Under the pieces are notes generated by a model. The model searched no databases, was not told the origin of the DNA, and saw only the letters and a list, made by a program, of their open reading frames with translations. This document shows positions 14,633 through 24,847 of a stretch of 34,129 nucleotides of DNA, piece after piece. Source of the DNA: Deltaproteobacteria bacterium (GTDB lineage Bacteria; Desulfobacterota; Syntrophia; Syntrophales; UBA5619); the NCBI GenBank assembly GCA_016935075.1, contig JAFGRP010000189.1:1-34129 (forward strand). Reading direction: 5' to 3'. The translations under genes and the position numbers were made by a program. Position 1 is the first letter of the stretch, and each line of letters opens with the position of its first letter.

Positions 14633-16369
14633 ATGAAAACAAGAATCCTGCTTGCAGCCCTGATCTTTACCCTGGTTCTTCCACATTCCGTGCTTGCCTG
14701 TACGACCCTCCTGGCGGGCAAGGACGCCACGACTGACGGCTCGGTCATGGTGTCCCATTCCGATGACGGGCTCGGGGACTCGCGCCTTATCTATGTTCCG
14801 GCGAGAGACCACAAGCCCGGTGCCTTGCGGGCGGTGTTCTACACCCATTGCGCATTGGGTTTCATGCCGCAATGGGGCGCCACCGAAAGCCATCGCATCG
14901 TGACCAAGGACCGTGGACCGGGCTATGACACCGCCGGCGATCCCGCCTGTGTACCCCTGGGTCATATCCCCGAGGTGGAGCACACCTATGCCTACTTTGA
15001 CGCGAACTACGCAATTGTGAACGAACACCAGTTGTCCATCGGAGAATGCACCAACCTCGCCAAGGTTCACCCTCTGCCCGAGCCCGGGAAGCGCATTTTC
15101 TACTCTGCCGAGCTGTCACGTGTGGCCCTCGAGCGCTGCAAGACCGCCCGCGAGGCGGTCCGGCTCATGGGCGACCTCATTGAAAAATACGGCTACTATG
15201 GAACCGGTGAAACCCTGTTGGTCGGCGATCCCAAAGAGGGATGGGTTATGGAAATGTGCGGGTATGACATGGACGGAACCGGCGGCGTTTGGGTGGCTCA
15301 GCGCGTCCCCGACAGTGAAGTCTTCGTTGCCGCCAATCAGTTTCGCATTCGAAACATCCGTGAAAACGCCGAAGACTTGATGTACTCCAAAAACATCTTT
15401 GATGTCGCCAAACTCAAGGGCTGGTGGAAACCCAAGGACGGCCTGCTTGACTGGACCGCCGTGTACGGCAACGGGGAATTCCATCACCCCTACTACTCTC
15501 TACGTCGCGTGTGGCGAGCCCAGTCGTTGATAGCGCCTTCGCTTAAACTTTCCGCCTGGGTGGAAGGCCCCCTTACCCGTGCATATCCGTTCACCGTTAA
15601 GCCGGACCAGAAACTGACGGTCGAAAACATTTTTGCCATCCACCGCGACAACTATGAGGGCACCGAATTCGATCTGACCAAGGGGCTGGCCGCAGGGCCC
15701 TTTGGCTGTCCCAACCGATTTGAGGGGCAGGCAGAAGCCGTGGCCGACAAGGAAGGCCGGTTGAGTCCTCTCAAAGGTGAATTCGAGCGGCCGCTGAACA
15801 TCTACCGCTGCGTCTATGCCTACGTGAACCAATCGAGAAGCTGGCTTCCCGACGCCATCGGCGGCCTGACCTGGTTCGGCCCCGACCGGCCGGCCACTGC
15901 GGTTCTTATGCCGTTCTATGCCGGGGCCACCGATCTGCCCCTGCCCATTCAGACAGCCGATATTCTCAAGCTTGAACGTGGGAGCATGTGGACCGCTTTC
16001 AATTTCGTCGCCAACTATGCCATGCTCAAATACTCGTACATGATCAAGGATATCTGGTCTGTGCGCGACCGGTTCGAAGCGCAGGCCTTCGGCAGGCAGG
16101 CGGAGCTGGAAGCGCGGGCAATCGAGCTCTGGAAGAAGGGCGACGAAGCCGGTGCGCGTGCCTCCCTGACCCGTTACAGCACTGAGAACGCCAGAGCCGT
16201 CCTCAGTGAGTGGTGGAAACTCGCGGACCTGCTCTACGTCAAATACAACGACGGCTACCTCAACACCCGAGAAGGTTTGGCCCAGGCTGTTTTCTATCCT
16301 GCCTGGTGGCTCAAGGGCGTTGGTTACGAGAAGGGGCCTGTATCCTACAAGAAACCCGGCAAGCGCTAG
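14633..16369 (+). CDS. Secreted C69-family dipeptidase (Ntn hydrolase)
   Basis: 578 residues from the ATG at 14633, placed 8 bases after AAAGGAG; the ATG at 14618 contains that ribosome site itself and is rejected as the start. A signal peptide (KTRILLAALIFTLVLPHSVLA) ends just before Cys23. The following CTTLLAGKDATTDGS is the N-terminal nucleophile motif of peptidase family C69, in which the exposed Cys is the catalytic residue. Conserved blocks include NEHQLSIGEC, GETLLVGDPKEGWVMEM and VAANQFRIRNI. Family members are mostly dipeptidases. The V-L-A-C boundary also resembles a lipobox, but lipidation would block the catalytic amine. It follows the exported-looking serine dehydratase, which suggests a shared role in using peptides or amino acids outside the cytoplasm. 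Confidence 0.87.
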   Translation: MKTRILLAALIFTLVLPHSVLACTTLLAGKDATTDGSVMVSHSDDGLGDSRLIYVPARDHKPGALRAVFYTHCALGFMPQWGATESHRIVTKDRGPGYDTAGDPACVPLGHIPEVEHTYAYFDANYAIVNEHQLSIGECTNLAKVHPLPEPGKRIFYSAELSRVALERCKTAREAVRLMGDLIEKYGYYGTGETLLVGDPKEGWVMEMCGYDMDGTGGVWVAQRVPDSEVFVAANQFRIRNIRENAEDLMYSKNIFDVAKLKGWWKPKDGLLDWTAVYGNGEFHHPYYSLRRVWRAQSLIAPSLKLSAWVEGPLTRAYPFTVKPDQKLTVENIFAIHRDNYEGTEFDLTKGLAAGPFGCPNRFEGQAEAVADKEGRLSPLKGEFERPLNIYRCVYAYVNQSRSWLPDAIGGLTWFGPDRPATAVLMPFYAGATDLPLPIQTADILKLERGSMWTAFNFVANYAMLKYSYMIKDIWSVRDRFEAQAFGRQAELEARAIELWKKGDEAGARASLTRYSTENARAVLSEWWKLADLLYVKYNDGYLNTREGLAQAVFYPAWWLKGVGYEKGPVSYKKPGKR

Positions 16370-16387
16370 GAAATGCGATGCGGTCAT

Positions 16388-16815
16388 CCAAGCGCAGCAG
16401 CTCAGGTCATGCAGTAGGCGGCGATTATAGAGGAAATACCGACGCAGGATTTTCGGGATGCTGAAGACAAAATGCCGATGAGGCACCTTCTTGAGCACGT
16501 TCATACATAACCCTCCCCGAACTCCACAACCCGCTTCTGGTGGCATGAGGGGCAAAAGTGGCGGCGTTTGCAGGAGAAGGCCAGAAGGTACTCGTGATTG
16601 CAGTCCCGGCATTTCACTCGGGCAAAGCCGTTGCGCAGGTTGCCGCATTCCAGGTACCGGCAGATGACATGCTGAAGATAGGGACGGAAGAATCCATAGG
16701 ACCGCTCAAATCGTTCTTCATAAACTTGGAGGAAGGCTTCCAGATCTTCGACGCATCGATAATTATCGGTAGCCTGCGGTTTTCGGTGCCGATATACGAC
16801 CGATTTGACGGCCAT
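16388..16815 (-). pseudogene. IS91-family transposase, frameshifted 5' fragment
   Basis: From the ATG at 16815 the frame encodes the IS91 zinc-binding N-terminus (CRDCNHEYLLAFSCKRRHFCPSCHQKRVVEFGE), then reads GYV and stops at 16501. Shifting frame by one base at about 16511 restores the family continuation (LCMNVLKKVPHRHFVFSIPK, RRYFLYNRRLL), which runs to about 16388 and ends abruptly beside the dipeptidase gene. A single missing base, probably in a Trp codon, explains the shift. The catalytic Y2/rolling-circle region is absent, so the element is dead. Confidence 0.8.
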
Positions 16816-17124
16816 GAATGACGCCGTTACACACCCTTTTAATTTATTTTCATACGCCTATTGAATAGACAGGAAATATGAGTACAATAATGATATTTAT
16901 AGAAGATATTTCAAGACTATGTGCGACGGCGAGCGGGGGGACATCTGCGACATAAACCCTAAATGAAAGCAGGGATTATATTTCCTGCAGCGAATATGCC
17001 CCCAAACTGCTCAAATATTCACCTGTCAAGAGCAAATAGAGTTGTCCGGTTTTCTGTTCATGAAGGGATGTCCTTTGGGAACAGGAGGAGAGCGACGGAC
17101 GTTCGCATTCCTCAACCCGCTTCG
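16816..17124. other. AT-rich spacer between two IS remnants, probably holding an IS end
   Basis: About 310 bases without a gene. On the plus strand GGGGGGACATCTGCGACATA (16936-16955) and, nearer the transposase, a minus-strand CCGGACAACTCTATTTGC stretch resemble the terminal region of ISNCY-type elements. This was recalled rather than searched. It is therefore probably the right-hand non-coding end of the ISNCY-like fragment. Confidence 0.35.
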
Positions 17125-17691
17125 TCAGGCTGTTTTCTTTATCTCCTTGGGTTTTCCCCGGGGATCATAATTGGCCAGTTTGCGGGGGCCGTGGAAGATG
17201 GCCAGGGAGCCATCGAGATACCGATGGACCTGTACCCTGACCCTGACGTAATGGCAGCGGTAATGATTCGCGGGGATTTGGAGGGTCATTCCCTCGAAGC
17301 TGACATAGTTGTTGGCGCTGACGGTCCGCTCATCCTGTTGACAGAGGATGTCGTCCAGGTTATCTCCCACCCAAGGGACGAACGCTGATCCTTCTTCAGG
17401 GGCCAGCTGCATGAACTCGGCATTGAATGCGGGAAGATACGTCTGGGCCACGTATCGATTGGCCGCGTCTATATCGGTGATCCCATGGAGGGCCAGCTCC
17501 TTGACCAGTCTGTCCTGGTGCGTCTTAAAAGCTCTTTCGCTACGCCCCCGGGCCTCGGGAGAGTAGGCTGGGATCATCTGGATGCCCAACTGCTTCATGG
17601 CCCGACCGAACTGGGTCAGCTGTGTCTTGCTCACCTTGCTTCCTTTCTGGGGTGTGAGCCAGTAGTGGCTCCCCCGGTCCGTGTAAAGCCA
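17125..17691 (-). pseudogene. ISNCY-like DDE transposase, C-terminal fragment
   Basis: The open frame reads from a Trp codon at 17689-17691, directly after an in-frame stop, through LYTDRGSHYW (second catalytic Asp) and IPAYSPEARGRSERAF (catalytic Glu) to KEIKKTA at 17127. This is the second half of an ISNCY/IS1202-like integrase-core transposase; the helix-turn-helix and first Asp are gone. The GTG at 17634 is internal and not a real start. The break at about 17692 is a deletion or insertion junction 125 bases before galE. Confidence 0.78.
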
Positions 17692-17783
17692 TTATAATGA
17701 TATGTGCTTTATCCATCATAAAAAGATCTGTCTCTTGTCTTTTCAAACAGGATGGGGTAGTTACAAAAATATTTCAGAAGTAA

Positions 17784-18785
<1,002 letters not shown>

Positions 18786-18798
18786 GGAAGGGGAGTCC

Positions 18799-19947
18799 AT
18801 GGATTTTATCGACCTGGCAGCGCAGCAGCGGCGCATCCCGGAGACCTTGAACGCCAGCATCGCCCGGGTTTTTGCCCACGGCCAGTACGTCAATGGCCCG
18901 GAGGTCCGGGAACTGGAAGCGACGCTCGCCGGTTACGTCGGCGCAAAACATGCCGTCGGCTGCGCTTCGGGTACCGACGCCCTCCTGATGGCGCTCATGG
19001 CCTTCGGGATCGGTCCGGGCGACGCCGTCTTCACGACGCCCTTCACCTTCGTCGCAACCGCCGAGGTGGTCGGCCTCCTTGGCGCGACGCCGGTCTTCGT
19101 GGACATCGATCCCGCGACCTTCAATATCGACCCGGCGAAGCTGGAACAGGCCATGGAAGCCGTCGAAAAGGGCGACCCGGCCCTCCACCCGCTGCCCGGC
19201 GCCTTCTGCGGAAAACTTCGCCCCCGCGCCGTCATCCCCGTCGACCTCTTCGGCCTCCCCGCGGATTACGATGCAATCGAGGCCGTCGCCGCCCGACGCG
19301 TCATCGCCGTCATCGAGGACGCCGCCCAGTCCTTCGGCGGCGAATACAAGGGGAGAAAGGCCGGTTCTTTCGGGGCGATTGCCTGCACCTCCTTTTTCCC
19401 TGCCAAACCCCTCGGCTGCTACGGCGACGGGGGGATGTGCTTCACGGACGACGATCGTTTCGTCGGGCTTCTCCGCTCCATCCGGAACCACGGCCAGGGA
19501 AGCGACAAGTACGAGAATATCCGGATCGGGATCAACGGACGCCTCGATACCCTCCAGGCCTCGATACTGCTCGCCAAATTTGCAATCTTCCCCGAAGAGA
19601 TCGACCTGCGCCGGGAGGTCGCCCGGCGCTACAACGAACTCCTCACCGGTTCCGTAAAGACACCGGAGATCCCCGAAGGGTGCAAGAGCGCCTGGGCGCA
19701 GTACTCGATCCTTGCACAGGACAGCGAAGAGCGGTCTTCTCTGATCGCGAAACTGAAGAAGGCCGGCATCCCGACGGCGATTTATTACCCGAAGCCCCTC
19801 CACCGCCAGACAGCCTTCTCCTGCCTGGGTTACAAAGAAGGGGATTTCCCCGTGAGCGAGGATTGCGCCCAGCGGATCTTCAGCCTTCCGATGCATCCCT
19901 ATCTCACCGCCGGGGACCAGCGCCGCATTGCCGCCCTGTTTCAATAA
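18799..19947 (+). CDS. DegT/DnrJ/EryC1/StrS-family sugar aminotransferase
   Basis: 382 residues from the ATG at 18799, preceded by GGAAGGGGAG; a longer in-frame reading inside galE is not credible. PLP features: CASGTDAL (55-62), EDAAQSFG (173-180) and Lys203 in SFFPAKPLGCYGDGG. C-terminal HRQTAF and LPMHPYL are family blocks. The family transaminates nucleotide-linked keto sugars, and the form most resembles WbpE/WlbC-type enzymes making 3-amino or 4-amino sugars for O-antigen or cell-surface glycans. It is coupled to galE. The exact sugar is unknown. Confidence 0.9.
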   Translation: MDFIDLAAQQRRIPETLNASIARVFAHGQYVNGPEVRELEATLAGYVGAKHAVGCASGTDALLMALMAFGIGPGDAVFTTPFTFVATAEVVGLLGATPVFVDIDPATFNIDPAKLEQAMEAVEKGDPALHPLPGAFCGKLRPRAVIPVDLFGLPADYDAIEAVAARRVIAVIEDAAQSFGGEYKGRKAGSFGAIACTSFFPAKPLGCYGDGGMCFTDDDRFVGLLRSIRNHGQGSDKYENIRIGINGRLDTLQASILLAKFAIFPEEIDLRREVARRYNELLTGSVKTPEIPEGCKSAWAQYSILAQDSEERSSLIAKLKKAGIPTAIYYPKPLHRQTAFSCLGYKEGDFPVSEDCAQRIFSLPMHPYLTAGDQRRIAALFQ

Positions 19948-20035
19948 GCAGGGGAACCGCTATCCCTTATGAACAGGCTCTTGAAGAAAGGATGCGTTGG
20001 TAGTACGAATACCGGCACCGTAGGAGGTACAACCC

Positions 20036-20362
20036 ATGCCAAGGGCTCCAAAAATTACACCCATTTCCAATCTGAGACAAAACGCCAGCGATGTGATCAG
20101 GAGCGTGTCATCTTCGAGAGAACCTGTTTTCATCACCCAACGCGGTAAAGCAGCGGCAGTCAGCTTTCACGAAAAGGCAGAGAGAACGCTTTCCCGTCTC
20201 GCGAAGTTTCCCGAATCCGGAAGGTGGCTGCCGGAGTTCCCGGATCTCCCTTTTCGTGAAGTGATAAGGAAACCCGGCCAACGGGCTTATTCAAAAAAAC
20301 CCGTCTGTGGGGAGCTTGGTCTGGCATCGAATCTCATATCTTTCGTTCAATTGTGGGTTTAG
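20036..20362 (+). pseudogene. Chimeric relic: Phd antitoxin N-terminus joined to ParE/RelE toxin piece
   Basis: A 108-codon frame after a good TAGGAGGT site. Residues 1-42 (PKITPISNLRQNASDVIRSV, then FITQRGKAAAV) are a Phd/YefM antitoxin DNA-binding N-terminus, cut where the antitoxin normally continues. From about 44 the chain instead reads like the C-terminal half of a ParE/RelE toxin (ERTLSRLAKFPESGRWLPEF, then PFREVI), and after residue 77 it becomes unrelated sequence. A deletion that removed the antitoxin end and toxin start would give this. If translated it could bind the old operator, but no complete toxin or antitoxin remains. Confidence 0.6.
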
Positions 20363-20844
20363 TCCATGAACTCTTCAAGCTCATACGCGATAACGAACAT
20401 CGGTTGCAGGATCCGGTTTTCAGATCGGTTATAAGGCAACTCGATCGGCCAACACGACAGGCGTGGGAAACGGTTGTCGCAGGTGCACTGGGAGCCACGC
20501 CTACAGACCCGATAGGGAGAAGCCCATTGCTGATCCGAAATAAGATTTCTTTCCACTGTGACGCCAAGGCAATCTTTGCGGGCTACCGTCATCACTTTCT
20601 AACGCCGGGACAGCTCAATGAGCGCGCCTTCATATCACTCGGCAATACTATGAAAGAGTCGAGGTTCCGTTTTGCTGATGCAGCTGCGCTCGGGTACTTG
20701 AGGTCAATCATGGTACAGGAAAACCTGGAAGCAGGGATAACGCAGATCGCGGATCTTCTTCAACCCGTGAATCGTGCCCTCATGGCTATCGTCAAAGCTT
20801 TCGTGCAGAAAAGGGGATACGCATTCAGATTCGAGAACGAATAG
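20353..20844 (+). CDS. Hypothetical protein, possibly HEPN-like, perhaps 5'-truncated
   Basis: 163 residues from a GTG at 20353. The frame is open back to 20260 and the extra residues (LWGAWSGIESHIFRSIV) look coding, but no ATG, GTG or TTG occurs there and no ribosome site precedes 20353, so the true N-terminus may have been lost at the upstream junction. I do not recognise the family. R62-N63-x4-H68 (RNKISFH) within a helical protein fits the R[N/D/H]x4-6H catalytic pattern of HEPN ribonucleases, many of which act in toxin-antitoxin or phage-defence systems. This is a weak motif match only. It overlaps the Phd/ParE relic by 10 bases. Confidence 0.5.
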   Translation: MGLVHELFKLIRDNEHRLQDPVFRSVIRQLDRPTRQAWETVVAGALGATPTDPIGRSPLLIRNKISFHCDAKAIFAGYRHHFLTPGQLNERAFISLGNTMKESRFRFADAAALGYLRSIMVQENLEAGITQIADLLQPVNRALMAIVKAFVQKRGYAFRFENE

Positions 20845-20958
20845 ATCAATTGGCTTCTATAAGCAAACGCTGGTGAGCGGGAATCTACCATGACTGATAC
20901 TAATGTCCGGGTGAATTGCTAACAAAGTTGATCAAACTAACTTAGAGGGTGTGATCCT

Positions 20959-22749
20959 ATGCGATCCGATGAACAGCGCGACCAGAGTATCGATGTGCTT
21001 ATGGCGAGGGTTCAGGCGCTTGAAGAGGAAGTGGCAATGTTAAAGGGTGAACCTCTCACTGAAGAGAGTCCGCCAGAGCAGGAGAAGGCGGTTTTGGATG
21101 CCTCCCGGCCGTTCGTCTTTTCCAAACTCGAACAAAAGATCTATTCGGGCAAACCGGCTGATTCCTCGCTTGAAAGTGCCATTGGTACCCGCTGGCTTGG
21201 ACGTATCGGGGTGTTGGCCATCCTCTTCGGGGTGGCGTTCTTTCTCAAATATTCTTTTGACAACAAGCTGATCGGTGAAATGGGAAGGGTCATGCTGGGC
21301 ATTTTCTGGGGCGCCGCATTTATCGGCGCAGGGGAATACCTTCAGAAAAAAAAGAATATGAGGTTATACGGGCAGATGTTAAGCGGCGGCGGTCTGGCCG
21401 TGCTCTATCTGGCGCTGTATGCGGGCTTCGCACTCTACCATCTGATCCCCGCCCCGCTGGCGTTCATAGGGATGCTGGCAGTCACCACCACGGGGATGAC
21501 CCTCTCGATCCGATATTCAACCTATTCTCTGGCTGCCATCGCCCTCATCGGCGGTTTTCTGACTCCCGTCATGCTCTCCACGGGTCAGAACCAACCCCTG
21601 ACCCTGTTCGGATATGTTCTGCTGCTGGACGCGGGTACGTTGTTGCTGCTCCGTTTCCGTCAATGGCCTACGTTTGCAGCAGCCTCTTTATTCGGCACGA
21701 CACTGCTCTATTCCGGCTGGCACTCGGAATTTTATAGCGATTCGCAGCAATGGCTTGCCTTCGGCATCATCGCCGTGTTTTTTGTTTTCTACAACCTGTA
21801 CATTCTGATATCCCGCTTTTATTCCCGGGACGTGGAATCTCATGTCGATCGAATCATCATCTTCGTCTCCGGGGGCTTTTTCTTCCTGTCCTTTTTTGCC
21901 CAGCACGATTGGGAATGCACCTGGCCGGTCAAGATCTGCGCATTGGCCCTGGCGGGCGTCGAGATCGGCATGGCCGAGCTTGTCAGGCGCCGCGCATCGG
22001 CTGCCCGGATGACGGTTGCCGCCTATTCAGCCGCTTCCGTGATCATGACTGTTATCGCAACCTTTGTCGTGCTGGAGCAGCGCTGGATCATGCCGGTCCT
22101 GGCGGCGGAAATGGCCGCCCTGGGCTGGATCGGCTTTCGGCTGGATTCGCCGGCGCTGCGGCGCGGGGCCTATCTGCTGGGGCTGATCGTGTTGTTCCGG
22201 TTCGCGGATGACGTCATTCTTAATCTTGAGCCTTTTCAATACTTCATTCCACTTTTCAATGGCCGCTTCCTGGTCTGCGCGGCGGCGATAGTGGGTTTTT
22301 ATGTCCTGCTGTATTTTACAACGCGGGGACGGGATAAATTTGATGCTCTCGAGCGGTATGCGGTTGAGGCCATATTCACGATTACACAGGCCCTGTCACT
22401 GGTGCTGCTGTCCGTCGAGGTCCATGACTTCTTCCGATTCCGGTCTCCGGGACAGGTCATGGGATGGTGGTCCTCCCATTACGCCTACCAGCTTTCGCTT
22501 TCGGTCCTCTGGGCCCTGTATGCGTCTCTTTTAACGGGGGTGGGCATCTTCAAGCGTCTGCGCGGTGCACGCATACTGGGAATCCTGCTGCTGGCCGCCA
22601 CGGTGCTGAAGGTCTTTTGGATTGATCTGTCCGAGTTGCAGACCTTCTATCGCATCATCTCATTTATCGTGCTCGGGCTGCTGCTGCTGGTCGTTTCCTA
22701 CAGCTATAACCGTTTCAAACACCTGATCTTCGGAGAAGACAAACCATGA
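20959..22749 (+). CDS. DUF2339 polytopic membrane protein
   Basis: 596 residues. A short N-terminal coiled coil (SIDVLMARVQALEEEVAMLKG) is followed, from about residue 78, by the DUF2339 start (GTRWLGRIGVLAILFGVAFF) and then many hydrophobic segments, at least 14 by eye, to the end. The function of the family is not established; it occurs next to DUF3999 genes in many Gram-negative bacteria, as here. The stop overlaps the next ATG (ATGA, 22746-22749), so the two products are probably made together and may form one inner-membrane complex. Confidence 0.85.
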   Translation: MRSDEQRDQSIDVLMARVQALEEEVAMLKGEPLTEESPPEQEKAVLDASRPFVFSKLEQKIYSGKPADSSLESAIGTRWLGRIGVLAILFGVAFFLKYSFDNKLIGEMGRVMLGIFWGAAFIGAGEYLQKKKNMRLYGQMLSGGGLAVLYLALYAGFALYHLIPAPLAFIGMLAVTTTGMTLSIRYSTYSLAAIALIGGFLTPVMLSTGQNQPLTLFGYVLLLDAGTLLLLRFRQWPTFAAASLFGTTLLYSGWHSEFYSDSQQWLAFGIIAVFFVFYNLYILISRFYSRDVESHVDRIIIFVSGGFFFLSFFAQHDWECTWPVKICALALAGVEIGMAELVRRRASAARMTVAAYSAASVIMTVIATFVVLEQRWIMPVLAAEMAALGWIGFRLDSPALRRGAYLLGLIVLFRFADDVILNLEPFQYFIPLFNGRFLVCAAAIVGFYVLLYFTTRGRDKFDALERYAVEAIFTITQALSLVLLSVEVHDFFRFRSPGQVMGWWSSHYAYQLSLSVLWALYASLLTGVGIFKRLRGARILGILLLAATVLKVFWIDLSELQTFYRIISFIVLGLLLLVVSYSYNRFKHLIFGEDKP

Positions 22750-24014
22750 ATCGATTATTTTGCTGCATCCTGTGTACCCTGCTGTCGCTCTTGGGAACGG
22801 CGGGTCTTTGCACCACGTTCGACGAACGGCTATGGGAGAGGTATGCCGAGATCGAAACGTCTCAAGGCGGGTATCCGGGCAGCCTGATGGGGATATACCT
22901 GGGACCGCAGCAGTTGGGCGATGTACATGCCAAAACCTCCTTTGCCGATTTAAGGGTGATGACCGACCAAAAGGAAGAGGTCCCCTGGCAAATGGTATCG
23001 AGGAGGCCGGCAAAGCGGCAGGAAGCCATACCGCACCGGATGCAGAATCTATCCACCACCGAAAAAGGCGAAACCTGGCTGGAACTTCTGGTCGACAGGC
23101 AGGAGGCCAGGGTCAATGCTGTGGAAGTCGTCACGCCCGACACCGATTTTTCACGACAGGTGCAGGTGCTCGGCAGTTCCGACGGTCAAAATTGGAACAC
23201 GCTTCGCAAGGACGGGGTCATTTTTGATTTTCCCAGAATCGAAAAACTCCGCCATACGCGCATTACCTTTCCCCCGGCCGGGTTTCGTTATATTGCTATC
23301 AAGATAAATAACGGCGGCGCCCCACCGCTGACCGTCAGCGACGTCAGGCTATGGCAGGAAAGCGATTCCCGGGGTCAGACCTATATGATTCAGGGAACGA
23401 TTGAAAAGTCGGAACGCAACGTCGACCGTAAGGAAAGCAGCATCGTGGTCTGCATGAACGCGGTATTCCCGCTGGATCGATTGACGATCACCACGCCGGA
23501 ACGCAACTTTCAGCGCTCGGTGGAGGTGCAGGTCAAACGGGGGAAGGGGAACTGGGAGTGGTGGGCCCGGGGAACTATTTTCAGCTTCGATACGGAAACG
23601 ATGCATGAATCGCAATTGGCAATCGATATGCCGGAGATTGCGACCAAAGAATTTCGGCTGATATTCAAAAACCTTGACAGCCCGTCTCTTCCGGTCACCG
23701 GCGTGACTGGCAAAGGCTATCGCAGATTGCTGGTTTTCAAACAGCAGGCGGACCGGAAACTGTATCTCTTCTGGGGCAATCCGCTGGCACAACAGCCCCG
23801 GTTCGATCTGGACGAAATCGTAGCGAAGCAGAAGTTGGACGAGTTGCCCATGGCCTACCTCGGACAGGCTCGCGCAAATTCCGCATTTGCCGGAGACAAG
23901 GCTAGGCTCCCTTTCACTGAACGTTACAAATACCTTCTCTATATTGTCGTTATCCTGGCGATCGCAATCCTGATTTTCTTGCAGTATCGTGTGATCAGAC
24001 GTGTAGATTCGTGA
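22746..24014 (+). CDS. DUF3999 envelope protein
   Basis: 422 residues. A signal peptide (about 1-22) is followed by a large extracytoplasmic, beta-rich region: LRVMTDQKEEVPWQ, then VLGSSDGQNWNTL, a discoidin-like repeat pattern, then TITTPERNFQRSVEV. A single transmembrane helix lies near the C-terminus (about 394-414) with a short positive tail (RRVDS). This layout is that of DUF3999 proteins, which have no known activity. It starts by ATGA overlap with the DUF2339 gene. A role in envelope or polysaccharide handling is only guessed from topology. Confidence 0.8.
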   Translation: MNRLFCCILCTLLSLLGTAGLCTTFDERLWERYAEIETSQGGYPGSLMGIYLGPQQLGDVHAKTSFADLRVMTDQKEEVPWQMVSRRPAKRQEAIPHRMQNLSTTEKGETWLELLVDRQEARVNAVEVVTPDTDFSRQVQVLGSSDGQNWNTLRKDGVIFDFPRIEKLRHTRITFPPAGFRYIAIKINNGGAPPLTVSDVRLWQESDSRGQTYMIQGTIEKSERNVDRKESSIVVCMNAVFPLDRLTITTPERNFQRSVEVQVKRGKGNWEWWARGTIFSFDTETMHESQLAIDMPEIATKEFRLIFKNLDSPSLPVTGVTGKGYRRLLVFKQQADRKLYLFWGNPLAQQPRFDLDEIVAKQKLDELPMAYLGQARANSAFAGDKARLPFTERYKYLLYIVVILAIAILIFLQYRVIRRVDS

Positions 24015-24172
24015 GGAATGAAACACAATTATCGGCTGCTGCTGCGTCAGGCAAATAATAAAATCGCCTAATCGGTTGCCGGGTTCTAAAAAACATTGTC
24101 AGACTAATATTATTGACAAAACCGTATCGATTATGTTATCGTATTACAAAATAGATCGATGGAGGTTTTGGT

Positions 24173-24379
24173 ATGCAATCCGTAACCGTATCGCCAAAAT
24201 ATCAAGTCGTCATACCCAAAACGGTAAGGAAGGCATTGAATCTTCGCCCGGGTCAAAAAATGCAGGTTGTGGCATATAACGGCCGCATTGAACTGATACC
24301 CGAACGCGATATCAAGGAACTCCGTGGATTCATCAAGGGCATCCATACGGAATTCAGCAGAGAGGAAGATAGGGTATGA
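24173..24379 (+). CDS. vapB: AbrB/MazE-fold antitoxin (VapB type)
   Basis: 68 residues after GGAGG. The N-terminal 45 residues (SVTVSPKYQVVIPKTVRKAL, then LRPGQKMQVV) form the AbrB/SpoVT swapped-hairpin DNA-binding domain, and the acidic/charged tail presumably binds the toxin. The stop overlaps the toxin ATG (ATGA at 24376-24379), the usual vapBC coupling. A TTGACA at 24113-24118 lies upstream, and the repeated TATCG elements around 24125-24143 may be the autoregulatory operator. Confidence 0.9.
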   Translation: MQSVTVSPKYQVVIPKTVRKALNLRPGQKMQVVAYNGRIELIPERDIKELRGFIKGIHTEFSREEDRV

Positions 24380-24762
24380 ATATCGTTGACTCTTCCGGCT
24401 GGCTGGCCTATTTCGCGGATGAGCCCAATGCCGAGCATTTTCTGATGCCCTTGAATGATTCGACTTCGCTTGTTGTTCCCACGGTAACGATATATGAGGT
24501 CTTTAAGGTCATTCTACGGGAATCCAATGAGGATGATGCGCTGCAGGCGGTCGCTGCCATGCGAAAAGGAACCGTTGCGGATCTGACGGCGCCTCTGGCC
24601 ATTGCCGCCTCAAAGCTCAGTGCGGAGCATAATCTACCCATGGCCGACAGTATTATTCTCGCCACGGCAAAGGAATTCAATGCCAAAGTGTGGACCCTGG
24701 ATTCGCATTTTATAAACATCAGCAACGTGAAGTACTTTCCAAAGAAAGAACAGCCGGAATAA
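24376..24762 (+). CDS. vapC: PIN-domain ribonuclease toxin VapC
   Basis: 128 residues with the PIN active-site acids D5 (NIVDSSGWL), E41 (TIYEVFK), D91 (MADSIILATA) and D109 (TLDSHF). VapC toxins cleave specific tRNA or rRNA sites until neutralised by VapB. All four acids are present, so it is probably functional. It overlaps vapB by four bases. Its position in a stretch with other toxin-antitoxin traces suggests acquired DNA. Confidence 0.92.
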   Translation: MNIVDSSGWLAYFADEPNAEHFLMPLNDSTSLVVPTVTIYEVFKVILRESNEDDALQAVAAMRKGTVADLTAPLAIAASKLSAEHNLPMADSIILATAKEFNAKVWTLDSHFINISNVKYFPKKEQPE

Positions 24763-24815
24763 GCCTGCCCCTGCGGAGGCGCGGAGGCATGGGAAGGATG
24801 AAGCTTGAACGCAGC

Positions 24816-24842
24816 AAAAGCCCGCCCCTGAGAAAGCAGGGG
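24816..24842 (-). terminator. Possible terminator after lipA
   Basis: On the minus strand CCCCTG and CAGGGG (24825-24842) pair around a 6-base loop, just past the lipA stop, followed by a short T-run (complement of 24816-24819). The stem is short and the T-run poor, so this is tentative. It also faces the vapC transcript. Confidence 0.35.
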
Positions 24843-24847
24843 ACTCT

